DNA of 34,047 nt, from assembly GCA_019649035.1 (NCBI GenBank), contig BMAT01009615.1, positions 128,295 to 162,341 on the forward strand, given 5' to 3'. Origin of the DNA: Elysia marginata (taxonomy: Eukaryota; Mollusca; Gastropoda; Plakobranchidae). This document shows, in pieces, positions 1 to 10,566 of the stretch. A model generated the notes under the pieces. That model was not told the origin of the DNA, did no database searches, and was given only the letters and a program-made list of their open reading frames with translations. Position 1 is the stretch's first letter; each line of letters begins with the position of its first letter. A program made the position numbers and the translations under genes.

Positions 1-2
1 AT

Positions 3-2198
3 TTCCTCAACCGGCCCCCTGAGGGAGAACTGGGCGTGCCCGTCCATCGTTTTCCATACCCGCCTCTTGTTTCTATGGAAACGTTGATGCTGTGTCAGCT
101 GGAGCAGGAGAGGCTCCACGAGCAGGAGCGTATGGACAGACTCATACAACAGAGGCTGGAGGAACAACGCCAAACCACAGCCCTCCAGGACCGTATGATG
201 TCTTCAGGCGCACCATTCGTGACTATCAGGTTAAACCACACAGAGCCCCCGTCTCGGCTGCCACACGAGTTGGGCATGCAGCGCCTCTCGAGACACGAAA
301 GCCGTAGTGGCGATAGAAACACGAACGTCGATAGCCCTCGCAGAAGAGATTTGATAAGCATTCCTACATCCATAGAAGCCCAGCGTCTTCACGAGAAAGA
401 ACTGCACGAGAAACGCTCAATTGAGATGAAGCGAAAGGAACTAGAGGAACGTTTTTATCGATCACATCAACAGTTTATGAATCACCAGCATCAGCAACAG
501 CATGCTCTCTCAGTTCAAATACACCAACAGAATCCTCAACAGCGTTTTATTGAGTCTCACCAGTTGGAAAAAGAAATTAGAGTGAGTGAATCTCCCAATA
601 ATGATGCACGTAAGTCCAAACCATTCTCCAAGAAGGATCATGTATCTGCTGTGTTGCCTGAACATATGCGTGTTCCCCATAGTTCCCTTGCAGAAGGCGG
701 TGGTCTCCCATACATTCCACAAGGACTCATACCAAACCTCTCCCAGAGTTCTCCTAACCTGCCCAACCCACCAACACACCAGCTCGACCAGGCTCACCAT
801 GTATCACCTTCAGCGCCAGCTGTACGCCAGGGACCCCACGACATTTCACAGTCAAGAAACAGCCACGCTGGTTTCGCCCCGCCCACGACAGAAACGCCTG
901 AAAGGCATTGGTGGAGTGTTCCTGCAAGCTCCGCCCCTCCTATGATACCCTTCCCTCTCCCAGCTACAATGCTTCCCGGTGGCAGATTTGGCCATCATGC
1001 AGGTAATTCTGGAGCCGCGCCACACTTGATTGGGCCAATATCTCCCTCAGGTCGGGCTGTTATGAATTCTTCCCTCCGTCACCCTCACCATACCTTTGTT
1101 TCAGCAGCTTCTGGGCATCTGCCTGGGAGAGCTGACTTTGCCTCCGCCGCTGCTGCGGTCTTGGAACCCCGCCCGGCACCGCGGAAGTGTAGGCGCTGTA
1201 GATGTCCTAATTGTCTGAAAAGTCCCGGTTCTCCGTCCAGTAACGGAACTAAGCGGCGCATGCACGTGTGTCACTTCCCAGGCTGTGGGAAGGAATATGG
1301 CAAGACGTCCCACCTGAAGGCACACCTCAGGGGACACGCCGGGGAAAGACCGTTTGTCTGCCAGTGGCTTTTCTGCCAGAAGCGTTTCACGAGATCGGAC
1401 GAGCTTCAGAGACACATGCGGACGCACACGGGCGAGAAGAACTTCCAATGTCCAGTTTGTGGAAAACGGTTCATGCGGAGCGACCACTTGAGCAAGCACG
1501 CAAAAACCCACGAAGTTCGGAGAGAGGAAAGTAACGAGAAGAGCGGGCCCAGAGATGTTGGAACGGATGAAGATAGATACAGCTTGACAAGCTTTGAGGA
1601 CGACTCCAGGGGATCTCAGGTTGTTACCCCTGGCGGACACCATCTCAACAGCGACGGAGCCAGCTCGAACCAGTACGACTCTTTCGACGAAGACGACCGA
1701 GCCGGCGATCACGACGACGATGATGATGATAACGAGGATGATATCGATGTTGGTTATGAGTACCATGATATCGAACATCTAGACACAACTAGTCACCCAC
1801 ACCCAGTCACAAGCGGTTTGACCCACCACCAAGGCACGGGTATTGAACAGCCTTCCCAGGACAACGTCCACACACCTTTCCATGCCTCTCTAGCTGACGT
1901 CAACCACACGGGCACAAACGTGAACAGTTTGGACAAAGAACGTCCCTCGGCCTTCTCGCCAACCGACCAGGGATATCGGTATATTGGATATAATAATGAC
2001 TCGAGGCTAGACCCTGGCAATTCCAACCTGTCTTCCGTGTCGCCCTCTAGTCAAGGCGTAGGTTTTACAACGGACGCTCTATCTGACCAATTTACCTCTG
2101 ATGCATCACAATGTTCCTCAGAACCTGGTCCTTCATTAAAGAGACATTCAGATAAGGATGAAGAGACAGTGGTAAGTAAAAAGTCGAGACTGCGTTAG
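3..2198 (+). CDS. Sp5: Sp-family zinc-finger transcription factor, Sp5/buttonhead-like (5' partial)
   Basis: The protein is a predicted nuclear GC-box-binding transcription factor. The frame is open from the window edge, so the true start and probably an upstream exon with the N-terminal Sp box are missing; the first ATG in frame is at 75. Residues below are counted from codon 36. A buttonhead box (CRRCRCPNC, residues 385-393, nt 1188-1214) precedes three C2H2 fingers (residues 412-492, nt 1269-1511) with recognition helices containing KTSHLKA, RSDELQR and RSDHLSK, the Sp GC-box code. The CRRC form of the box and KTSHLKA in finger 1 favour Sp5 over Sp1-4 or Sp6-9. The N-terminal part is rich in Glu, Gln and Arg with two likely coiled coils (about residues 17-45 and 113-145) and a His/Gln-rich stretch. 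After the fingers comes an acidic Asp-rich run (about nt 1710-1750) and a basic tail ending KKSRLR. Finger 1 is unusual: the normal LRWHTGERP reads LRGHAGERP. The Sp-family assignment is sure; the Sp5 subfamily is likely. Confidence 0.93.
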   Translation, partial: FLNRPPEGELGVPVHRFPYPPLVSMETLMLCQLEQERLHEQERMDRLIQQRLEEQRQTTALQDRMMSSGAPFVTIRLNHTEPPSRLPHELGMQRLSRHESRSGDRNTNVDSPRRRDLISIPTSIEAQRLHEKELHEKRSIEMKRKELEERFYRSHQQFMNHQHQQQHALSVQIHQQNPQQRFIESHQLEKEIRVSESPNNDARKSKPFSKKDHVSAVLPEHMRVPHSSLAEGGGLPYIPQGLIPNLSQSSPNLPNPPTHQLDQAHHVSPSAPAVRQGPHDISQSRNSHAGFAPPTTETPERHWWSVPASSAPPMIPFPLPATMLPGGRFGHHAGNSGAAPHLIGPISPSGRAVMNSSLRHPHHTFVSAASGHLPGRADFASAAAAVLEPRPAPRKCRRCRCPNCLKSPGSPSSNGTKRRMHVCHFPGCGKEYGKTSHLKAHLRGHAGERPFVCQWLFCQKRFTRSDELQRHMRTHTGEKNFQCPVCGKRFMRSDHLSKHAKTHEVRREESNEKSGPRDVGTDEDRYSLTSFEDDSRGSQVVTPGGHHLNSDGASSNQYDSFDEDDRAGDHDDDDDDNEDDIDVGYEYHDIEHLDTTSHPHPVTSGLTHHQGTGIEQPSQDNVHTPFHASLADVNHTGTNVNSLDKERPSAFSPTDQGYRYIGYNNDSRLDPGNSNLSSVSPSSQGVGFTTDALSDQFTSDASQCSSEPGPSLKRHSDKDEETVVSKKSRLR
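2172..2177 (+). other. possible in-frame 5' splice donor near the Sp stop codon
   Basis: GTG|GTAAGT is a near-consensus donor that sits 27 bases before the end of the reading frame (TAG at 2196-2198). If used, the last eight residues and the stop are intronic and the protein would continue in a downstream exon. No downstream exon was recognised, so termination at 2198 is the simpler reading. Confidence 0.3.
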
Positions 2199-2548
2199 AA
2201 CTAATCTTTCATTCATTAAAATTGATATTAATGTACTATATACCTCTCAGAAACATACAATATTATAATTTATCACTTTTCAAGCCTAGCTTTGATATCC
2301 TCATCCCATTTTTGTATAGTGTTTGAAGATTCAGAGTTTTATAACGATTTCACGAGGAATAGTCATAGATACATGTTTGCTTTTTTTTAAAGAGAAAACT
2401 CCACAGCAAATAGATACGTTAAAAAAACAACCGAAAATAACAAATTCGGATACAAAATCCTCATAATGCATTTTTGTGATTTTGTCAGTAGAGCTGGCAG
2501 GAAATAATCGAAACTTTTTCAAACGCATCATTTGAAAAAAACTTAAAG

Positions 2549-2720
2549 GCCCCGATCGGTAGGACGGTTGACCCACACGTCGCGGGTTTGATCCCCGTAG
2601 TTCGAGCACACTGTTCGCTCGCGCGCTGCCTGGTGCCTGCGCAGCACTAGTTGTGCTCTAGTTGGTAGCGAGGTCAAATGTGTTGGTCAAAGTAAAACTA
2701 AAAGACAGCCGGGAAGCAAT
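2549..2720 (+). mobile_element. tRNA-derived SINE-like unit
   Basis: The head resembles a tRNA. An A-box-like stretch (ATCGGTAGGACGG) is followed about 30 bases later by a B-box (GGGTTTGATCC). The T arm can pair five bases (GCGGG with CCCGT) around the seven-base loop TTTGATC. A non-tRNA body follows with GC-rich then AT-rich sequence. There is no clean acceptor stem, so it is a SINE or tRNA pseudogene, not a working tRNA. The outer limits are approximate. Confidence 0.55.
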
Positions 2721-3984
2721 GACGAACTTCTCCATCAAACTTACGTCTTGAGCCAATAAAAATCAGGGGATAGGCATTCTCAGGATTTATTCTGGATTCA
2801 GGATTTTTTTTTTCTATTTTCAATAAGAAAATTTCTGATCTAGATATACACTGCTCATCTGAGAACAAAAATGTTTGCTAGTAAATTCCTTATGATTAGC
2901 AAATCTTACTGCCATGTTGAGTTTGCTTGTACAGTTTATGTGAATCGCATCAATGTTGTGTAATGCATAACCTGGCCACAGGATTTTTCTTCACAAGTAA
3001 TGCTCATCCCTGAAGAAATTAAAGCCCTACTCCTAGTTCCCTTGACGCTCTCAATAAGTACACGACGACTAGATCTAGACCTAATAGTAATTCTATTTTA
3101 CTTTCGGTCACAAAAATATTCAAGCCATGCTTCGTAAGTCATAACGTAAACCAGACAATAGTTTCAGTCAAGTTTCGATACCAATTGTTTATCGCAGTAA
3201 CGGCTTTGTGTTCCCATCCTGATTTGTGTAAATTTCAATTTCGGCTTGAGCATTGACAGGGACATTCCAAGTTTCTGAGAGGATGTATATATCTGTATTA
3301 TACTTGTATATAATATTGGGTTTGTTTCAATACAGTGTGATAAATGTAGGTGTAAGTCAACTGTCTCAGAGACCATAGACAGATTTAAATATAAACATGT
3401 TTCATCTACTTAACGATATTATGCGTACAACTATCAAAACATGTTATTTATTCTTGGCCAATTATTTTGTGACATTTTTTTTTATTGGAGGAACAATTTT
3501 GCCCTTTTCTTCACTTTTCTTCTGTGAAATGGGTACAGATTATGAAATGAGTTTTAATCTTAAGACAAAGAGATAGACTTTTTAAAAAAAATTGTTGAAG
3601 GAGTTCTCACCAGCTAAGGCTAAACAGCGTATTATAAACTTTAAAAAAAATGCAAATGATAACAAACTGTTTTATGTGAGTTTTGGGCTAGTGTGCCTCA
3701 ACTTACAGTTGAACCTGTTACATGTAAATAGGCCTATGAATTTAGTTTTTTCGACCCGATGCGTGTTTTCATCATGTATTAGGATTATGCATTATGTCTG
3801 TTCGAACTCCTGATTTAAGCCAGCGTTATTCTTTCACAGTATTAAGTTTATGATTTTGTTTGTTTTAAATTTAGATATATAATAAAGGATTGTTCCTTAA
3901 AGGTCGGGGGATTTCAGATTGATATTCCTCAGCGTGATAATTTTTATTACAGTTATACCACTGATTTTACAAGATAATAAGGGC

Positions 3985-4145
3985 ATCATCATTATCATTA
4001 TCATCATTATTATCATTATCATCATCATCATCATCATCATAATGTATTTGTAAAGCGCCTAAAATCCACAGAAAAGTGCTCGATGGCGCTTTTACATATA
4101 ATCGTCATCATCATCATCCTCATCATTATTATTATTATCATTACT
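3985..4145. repeat. (ATC)n tracts around a retroelement-tail-like segment
   Basis: Imperfect (ATC/ATT)n blocks at about 3985-4041 and 4106-4145 flank a 60-bp segment (about 4043-4102). That segment contains AAAGCGCC and, 40 bases on, GGCGCTTTT, an inverted pair. 'Tgtaaagcgc...' next to a short repeat resembles the 3' tail of CR1/L2-like non-LTR elements and their SINEs in marine invertebrates. It is a fragment only. Confidence 0.45.
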
Positions 4146-4268
4146 ACTAGTAAAATGCCCTCTATTTTGCGGGTTCAACGAAGAAAAGATTGGACTCGTC
4201 ACCAATATTATTTAAAATGTCCCCTTACGTTATAAAAATTATGTATTCTATTTATAAAGCATATTGTT

Positions 4269-4274
4269 TGGTCA

Positions 4275-4326
<52 letters not shown>

Positions 4327-4492
4327 GTCTGTCTGTCTCTCTCTTTCTCTCTCTGCCTGACTGTCTGTCTCTTTCTGTCTCTATCTCTCTGTGTCGGTCT
4401 GTTTCTCTCTTTCTCTCTGTCTGTCTGTCTATAGTTTGTCTCTCTCTCAGTCTGTCTGTCTGTCTGTCTCTATCTCTCTCTCTCTCTCTATC

Positions 4493-4547
<55 letters not shown>

Positions 4548-4579
4548 CTCTCTCTCTCCCTCTCTCTCTCTCTTTCTCT
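4269..4579. repeat. compound (C)n(CT)n(GTCT)n(TATC)n microsatellite
   Basis: A C run is followed by pure CT dinucleotides to about 4324, mixed CT/GTCT to 4490, (TATC)n at about 4492-4546 and CT again to 4579. Reading frames across it, rich in Ser and Leu, are by-products of the repeat. Confidence 0.97.
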
Positions 4580-5372
4580 GATTGAGCGGCGTTTCACCTC
4601 GATACTTTGCCTCTCTTTTTACAACAATGAACATGGATCAAAGCAGGAAACAGCCAAAATACTGAAATGTTGAACTAATTGTTAGGGTTAAATGAAGTTA
4701 TAGATCAAGATTAGATAAAAGAACTTTACCTGCCGCTGAAAGATAAACAGGAGTATTTAATGATAAGACAGACAAATGGTGTGAATGGATTGTTTGTGTG
4801 TATTCTGCCATCACATAATTATTCCGTCATGTCAAAAGTGAACAATTTGTATAGAACTTAGCTCGTCATCAGTAATCCAGCGAGTTCGCACAAATTTTTT
4901 TTTATAAAACTTTTACGAAACAACTATTGAGAGTAATCAAAGTTGATTTATTCAGACAAACGTGTAAACAAAACTACATATCTTATCCAGGTCGAGTGCC
5001 CTTTATATGATATTGAAAAATTAAATTTAAAGTACCTAACACAAATAATAGTTGGAATAAAACCCTGAAAATAAAAGTGATTTGCATGAAAAAAGCAATG
5101 AAATATCTTTTGTACATGTATGCTATCACCTCTATTTTTTATAGAGACCAGCATACATGTAGATCTATGTAAATTCATTCCTGTGCGTTTTCCGGTCTGT
5201 GCACTAACGTTGTTTTTTTTATCAATAGTCTGTTTGATTAACTTATCAACAGCCTTGACTATAAGGAAACCTTGGTTATCGAGAAATCAAAACACCTAAT
5301 TGATTATTCTGTGACAAATTTATCCCTAGCTTTTAGTTTATTGGGTATTTGCATGTTCCTACTTTTTGGAGG
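4580..5372. other. AT-rich spacer, no gene seen
   Basis: No coding signal or recognisable element was found apart from the hairpin at 5113-5161. Confidence 0.5.
5113..5161. repeat. 49-nt perfect-arm hairpin
   Basis: Arms TACATGTATGCT and AGCATACATGTA are perfect 12-bp complements. Inside them CTCTAT pairs with ATAGAG around a short T loop, leaving a small 5/3 internal bulge. It may be a tiny fold-back element or a structured RNA; there is no evidence of expression. Confidence 0.6.
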
Positions 5373-5373
5373 C

Positions 5374-5435
<62 letters not shown>

Positions 5436-5441
5436 GAGAGA
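5373..5441. repeat. (AG)n microsatellite
   Basis: About 69 bases of AG dinucleotide with one GGG interruption, followed by a short G run. Confidence 0.97.
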
Positions 5442-5666
5442 GCAGGGGGGAGACGTAGAAGGTGTAATGATATTTTTCAAGTTTTTAAAAGTGTTGCTTC
5501 GTGTTGTATGCATGTACTAATCAATATTATATTTGAAAGATACAGAAGGAGTCTTTCATGGATTTTTATTTTCTGTTGGTGTGTTTAAAAACAAAATTAC
5601 GTGTCCTGTGTGAAGTTATTGAATTTGAAATTTATCATCGGCACATGCCACAAACATGTAGATCTC

Positions 5667-5672
5667 AATAAA
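5667..5672 (+). terminator. candidate distal poly(A) signal
   Basis: AATAAA is followed about 25-45 bases later by a GT-rich stretch (GGAGTGTTATTTGTTTTGCTG), the usual layout of a cleavage site. It could end a 3.5-kb 3' UTR of the Sp gene. There is no direct proof. Confidence 0.3.
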
Positions 5673-5690
5673 AGGTTATTTTATTTTTTA

Positions 5691-5980
5691 AATTTTATCT
5701 GGAGTGTTATTTGTTTTGCTGTATTATTAAAATAATAATATTCACACTGTATATTATAGAATAAGAAATATGTGTATGTACATAATACCTGCACTTGTAA
5801 TTAAAAAAGAATGATATAGAAAGTTTTGTTGTTTTAAATCCCATTAGTCTGTACATGCTAAATTGCGTGCAGATTTTATATCCATACATGTAATAAATTT
5901 TTAATGTTGTTTTTTTTTTCATTTATTTGATAATGTTATTTTATGATGCTTATAATACCTGTTTATGATGGAATACTAAG
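5691..5980. other. AT-rich spacer
   Basis: Nothing recognised. Confidence 0.5.
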
Positions 5981-6161
5981 TATTGAGGCTGTGCAGTTAA
6001 CGAAAATATTAGAAGTTAGAAAAGAACTCTTCTGTGTTTTTGATTATTGTGACGCTAATTCACGTGGATCCATATAGGTTTTACTCTAGGCCTACCTGTA
6101 TGGAGGATCCGTATTTTTTAAAACTAAACGCAATATTTTTGTAATGGGCACAGCCTCAATA
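5981..6161. mobile_element. MITE-like fold-back element with TA target duplication
   Basis: TATTGAGGCTGTGC at 5981-5994 is matched exactly by GCACAGCCTCAATA at 6148-6161. Similarity of the arms continues inward (both contain AAAATATT), and an inner pair, GGATCCATATAGGT against ACCTGTATGGAGGATCC, makes most of the 181 bp fold back. Both ends carry TA, as for Tc1/mariner-type insertion. There is no coding capacity. Confidence 0.75.
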
Positions 6162-6282
6162 TATATGCTTTTAAGTACGAGGCCATATGAGGCTATTTGA
6201 TCATCATAGTAAAGTTAAACTTGTTATTATCATGTTCTTATGTTTGAATGTATATAAAAATTAAAGAAAATAACATTATTTC

Positions 6283-6330
<48 letters not shown>
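6283..6330. repeat. (TTA)n microsatellite
   Basis: About 16 TTA units. Confidence 0.97.
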
Positions 6331-6826
6331 TAATTTGCATAGTAATTGACGAATTCCTATTCATGAACCAACCATGTAAAACCGTACATTTTGCTCGTTG
6401 CCATAGAATACAATGCATTTACTCTGTCAAATAAAAATTCAATTTTTTGATTACTATGTTTTTGAAAAAAACATGCATGTAGATATATATAATTATGATG
6501 TTCATCAGTTTTGAAAATCGACGAATAAATCATGTTTGAATGTGAAAAATACGACTATTGTTTGATCTATTTTATCGTGCGTGATACTTTTGAATAATCA
6601 TCTTCTCGATTGTTTTATTGCTTATCGATACACTCAGCGTCTGTTGTTGGTATTATCAATCGATAAATTTTAAATATGGCTATCTTCCACTGCCTAAGAC
6701 AGTTTTAAGACTTCACGTATTTCCCTCAGCAGGCCAATACACAACAAAGCAAATTGAACTCATTATTTCAGAGCATTGCGGGTTCCTGTTAATACGCGCA
6801 ACAGTGGCCGTTGGTGAATGCTTTCT

Positions 6827-6846
6827 GGGGGGCGGGGGGAGGGGGG
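6827..6846 (+). other. G-rich run, quadruplex-capable
   Basis: Three runs of six G separated by single C or A bases. It is able in principle to form a G-quadruplex on the plus strand. Confidence 0.5.
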
Positions 6847-6933
6847 AGTTTGCGCTTGTGGCAATCAGGAAACCATTACTTTCAATGTTAGCTTGCTCCT
6901 AATCATGGCTGATGGCTTTTACGTTTCATATGG

Positions 6934-6989
6934 TTAGATTAGGTACCCTCGGTCAACCATGTTAGATTAGGTACCCTCGGTCAACCATG
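6934..6989. repeat. 28-bp exact tandem duplication
   Basis: A unit starting TTAGATTAGGTACCCTCGG is present twice without mismatch (6934-6961 and 6962-6989). A third fragment, TTCAACCATG, follows. Confidence 0.9.
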
Positions 6990-7599
6990 TTCAACCATGG
7001 CTGGTGGTTTGGCAATGATGATGGTCGGGACTAGGTCATCATTAAGGAAATCATCCGTAAAATTAAAAATAAAATGATCATGGTTTACTTATGGGCATTT
7101 CAGCCCAAATCCATTATTTAAACCAAATCAGATGTATCTAATCTATAATTACACTGTAGTTTTAAAGAAGGTTTTAGGTAAAAAGTAGTGCCCTAGAATT
7201 AAGATTTGATTTTAGAAGATCAAATATAAAGAGTGCTTTGGGAATTTTCATGTAACAAAATTGATTATGATTACAAGAACAGCAGTTATATGGGAAAAAA
7301 AGCATAACAAAATTGTACCAACTCTTTTCTAGAACCGGTACACCGTTTTTCAATAAAATTCAAAGCTATTGAGTCTTTGTGACCAAACTAAAAAGGTCGA
7401 GAGAATTTAAGGATTTGGAAAAGTTCAAAGGTTTTCTGAACAACAGTACCACTATCACCAATACTTTTACTGTTGTAGGAGCAAGTTTGTAGAAATACCA
7501 TGTATGCCTAAAGGTAAAACGGAACCTTGTCCGCCAGCTCTATATTTCTGATGGAAATACACACACACAAAGTTTATTTGTAAACACTCTACAGCCAAC

Positions 7600-7960
7600 T
7601 AAAGGATAGGGCTACCGCTCTGAAAAGTATAAAAGGAAGAATGCCATCCCTTTACGGCGTAGAAAGCCGCACTTCAACGTAAAACGGAATCCCCAAATTC
7701 TATCCCTGGACATCTTTTCAAGTTTCCGCCCTAACAAGAGAAAAATTAAGCCAGTGTCAATATAATTCTTGGATCGGGATTCCCCCTCATTCACTGTGGT
7801 TAGGCGAGACAAGCGAAACGCCTTTTCAAAGACGTTGTTTTCTCTTTGCCTTCAAACGAAATATGCCCGTTTGAAGTGGCAATGCATGCCTTGGAATCTC
7901 CGGTTGGGGTTAACAGAAAAATCTGGCCAACTTGAGGTCGCCTTGTCTTGAGTTTTTTAG
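7600..7960. other. less AT-rich block without an open frame
   Basis: Base composition is visibly less AT-rich than its surroundings and simple repeats are absent. No reading frame resembles a known protein. It could be a regulatory element of the Sp gene, a non-coding exon or an old transposon remnant. Confidence 0.25.
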
Positions 7961-9229
7961 GTCAACTAGAGAAGTCATTGAATACAGGAAAGTGACTCAA
8001 GTAAAACTATAAAAAAATATTAGTTATTACGCCCTACAATTAAAAGGCTGTTCTCTTTTTCCCTTGCTGTACAACTTAAGTTGAATTCAACTTTTTAGTG
8101 TGTTTCAAATTTCACGGATCTTTTTTGTCTTAGTTCTGTTTAAATTTATGACCATACACAAATTTTAGAATCATGGATAACGTTAACATGGAAACTAAAA
8201 GAGTTGACTCAAAGTTAAAACCTTACAAAAATAAAACAACATGAAATGGGGTTGCCAGACAGTAGGCTATTGCCTTTAATTAGGAGTTTCTCTTAGATAA
8301 AGGAGTTGGTTTTTAGTGGATACCGACGTGGCCGAAATGAAGTGCCGCATCGAAGCGAAGTAAATGACCTTCACACAGTGTGGTCTGCTCCAAGTCCAAC
8401 CTGATTTTTTTTTTTTTTGTCCTTTTTTTCTGGTTTTTTTTTTAAACACTGAAACTGCTTCATGTAAAGTTTGGATAAAGTAAACTTTTTTAGTCCAACC
8501 CAGATGAGTTTATATAAGCAGAACTTCCTGTATACTACCAGTATACTGTATTGGTACAGTATGTATAACATACTCTAGTGAAGAATATGTATGAAATGGT
8601 CACATTGTTTAATATCAAAACCCTTTGTTCACCCGTATGTCTGCCTAGTTAAGTCGAACTACGACCAAGTGGGAACCTTAAAAATTGAAAGTCTGAATTA
8701 AAAATTTGACAAACTTGAAATTTTCATACATGTACATGAAGTTCAAAGTTTCCTTAGAGCCAGGTTACTTTTATCCTTCAAAAATGATTTTTGCTCTAAA
8801 TTCAAAGATAGTAATATAGCTCTCTTAAATTTAAGTTTATCTTGAGGCCTAAAGAAACTTGTCCTTCCTTTAACTAGCATCTTTACTCATTGAAAGCATT
8901 AAGGGGTTATAAAAAAAGAGTCACATAGCAAAACTCTCACCTTAAAACTTAAATAAATAGAAATTTGAACTCGAATCTTTGAGGTTTTTTTTCTTTGTAT
9001 GGAAGCGGCAATAGGGACAGAAACGGGGGCGTTCTTAGTAAGAATAGAACAGCAAATTGAGTAAAATAATGAATTTCTATACAGTATACATGTATAAATT
9101 GTCAATTCCTAGGAGATTTATATTATGAGATTTCCACTGTATATATTATAAAAAAAGAAAACGCTTAAAATTTTTTTAAATTCGCGGCAGGTCCCCCTAA
9201 TCATTTACACAGTTACAGTGACACCATCA
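7961..9229. other. AT-rich spacer
   Basis: No gene was seen. The end holds GATTTCCACTGTA at about 9129-9141, the terminal motif of the CAGTGGAA... inverted-repeat family seen elsewhere in the window, so an old copy may end here. Confidence 0.4.
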
Positions 9230-9440
9230 CCATCGGGCTAGGCAGAGTCACAGTAGATTTTATGCGCTACGGCCCCGCTCAGGAGAACGAAGCCCATAGC
9301 GGATTAGCGGTGTAAACTCAAGATGGCTGATGGGCGAGCGTGGCACGTCAGCCAATCGTCTGCGCTAAAATCCTCGCTACCTATAGATGTTGATACGTCA
9401 TACGTTATCGTTGTCGGCGCACAAGGTCTCTAATCAGGCA
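9230..9440. promoter_or_regulatory. CpG-rich block with promoter-like motifs
   Basis: In an AT-rich, CpG-poor background this 200-bp block is dense in CG dinucleotides. It carries AAGATGGC (YY1-type, about 9321), CACGTCAGCCAATCG (CRE half-site beside a CCAAT box, about 9343) and TACGTCATACG (about 9394). No coding frame is evident. It looks like a promoter or enhancer of an unrecognised transcript or of a neighbour. Confidence 0.4.
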
Positions 9441-9508
9441 ACAAGTTGTTACTTATAATTATACAACATTACAAGGAGCCCTGAAAGGAGAAAGCGAGGC
9501 AGATGCAA

Positions 9509-10206
9509 TACATCATGTACATAGGTCAACTGCAAGTGTATACATGTACATACATCAACTTTAAGTGTATACATGTACATACATCAACTTTAAGTGTATA
9601 CATGTACATACATCAACTTTAAGTGTATACATGTACATACATCAAATTTAAATGTATACATGTACATACATCAACCGCAAGTGTATACATATATACAAGT
9701 ACATACATCAACCGCAAGTGCATACATATCCGTATATCAACCACAAGTGTACACATGTACATACATCAACCGCATGTGTATACATGTACATACATCAACC
9801 GCAAGTGTATACATGTACATACATCAACCGCAAGTGTATACATATATACAAGTACATGCATCAAACGTAAGTGTATACATATCCGTTTATCAACCGCAAG
9901 TTTACACATGTACATACATCAACCACAAGACTGACAAGTGTATACATGTACATACATGAACCGTAAGTGTATACATGTACATACATGAACCGTAAGTGTA
10001 TACATGTCAATACATCAACCGCAAGTGTATACATGTACATACATCAACCGTAAGTGTATACATGTACATCCGTAAGTGTATACATGTACATACATCAACC
10101 GTAAATGTATACATGTACATACACCAACCGCAAGTGTATACATGTACAATATCAACCGCAAGTGTATACATGTACATACATAAACAGCATGTATACCTGT
10201 ACATAA
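9509..10206. repeat. 29-bp minisatellite, about 23 copies
   Basis: The unit is GTGTATACATGTACATACAT followed by a variable CAACCGCAA-like end (CTTTAAG, CCGTAAG and CCGCAAG variants). Some units are shortened or altered. A five-unit block containing CATATATACAAG and CATATCCGT is repeated 153 bp later, a higher-order duplication. Long open frames here, rich in Tyr, Thr and His, are by-products of a period indivisible by three and are not genes. Confidence 0.95.
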
Positions 10207-10566
10207 GCTTAGATCTGGGTTTAGAACTGAAAACGAATTTCACTGCTCCTTGTGCAAGACAAAACGAGATGCGGATAGTGCGTGCGGGGCTCTATGAACG
10301 GAGGATTAAGGGGAGGAGTCTAAAACACGAGGTTACACAGATGTGTCTTTTGATAGGGTTCTCGTGTCACATTCCTGCCAGAGAGAGCTCCTTGTCGCAA
10401 AGTTAACCGGGGGTCGAGAGGCGAGGAAAGATCTGGTGCAGCGATGGGGACGCTATAGTGTTCTGGGTAGATTTGGTAGTTTAGTATGAGGATGCGACAG
10501 AGAAAACGACCGATTACCTTGCAATTATCTTCACTTTAATAATCATTACATGTAGGCCTATATGTG
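10207..10566. other. unique sequence after the minisatellite
   Basis: Non-repetitive and moderately CpG-containing (10255-10460). No gene recognised. Confidence 0.4.

Larger units (their letters stand above)
2199..5690 (+). other. probable 3' UTR and downstream flank of the Sp gene
   Basis: AT-rich DNA with no coding signal follows the stop. AATAAA occurs at 2755-2760, 3881-3886 and 5667-5672, so the 3' UTR could end at any of these. The stretch also holds a SINE-like unit, (ATC)n and (CT)n tracts and a small hairpin, listed separately. Between 2761 and 3980 I see nothing beyond AT-rich sequence. Confidence 0.35.
6162..7590. other. AT-rich intergenic DNA with small repeats
   Basis: It contains a (TTA)n microsatellite (6283-6330), a G-rich run (6827-6846) and a 28-bp tandem duplication (6934-6989). 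No gene was recognised. Confidence 0.5.

Noticed and set aside
1101-1778. 225-codon open frame on the minus strand opposite the Sp gene
   Set aside because: Shadow of a long, GC-richer coding exon; zinc-finger and buttonhead motifs are on the plus strand.
4391-4585. Ser/Leu-rich open frame
   Set aside because: Pure CT/TATC microsatellite.
8332-8360. ATGAAGTGCCGC identical to a word in the PHYH last exon
   Set aside because: Only 12 bases match with no flanking similarity; likely chance.
9594-10406. Long overlapping open frames in all three plus frames, rich in Tyr, Thr, His and Ile
   Set aside because: They are produced by the 29-bp minisatellite, whose period is not divisible by three; no unique protein content.
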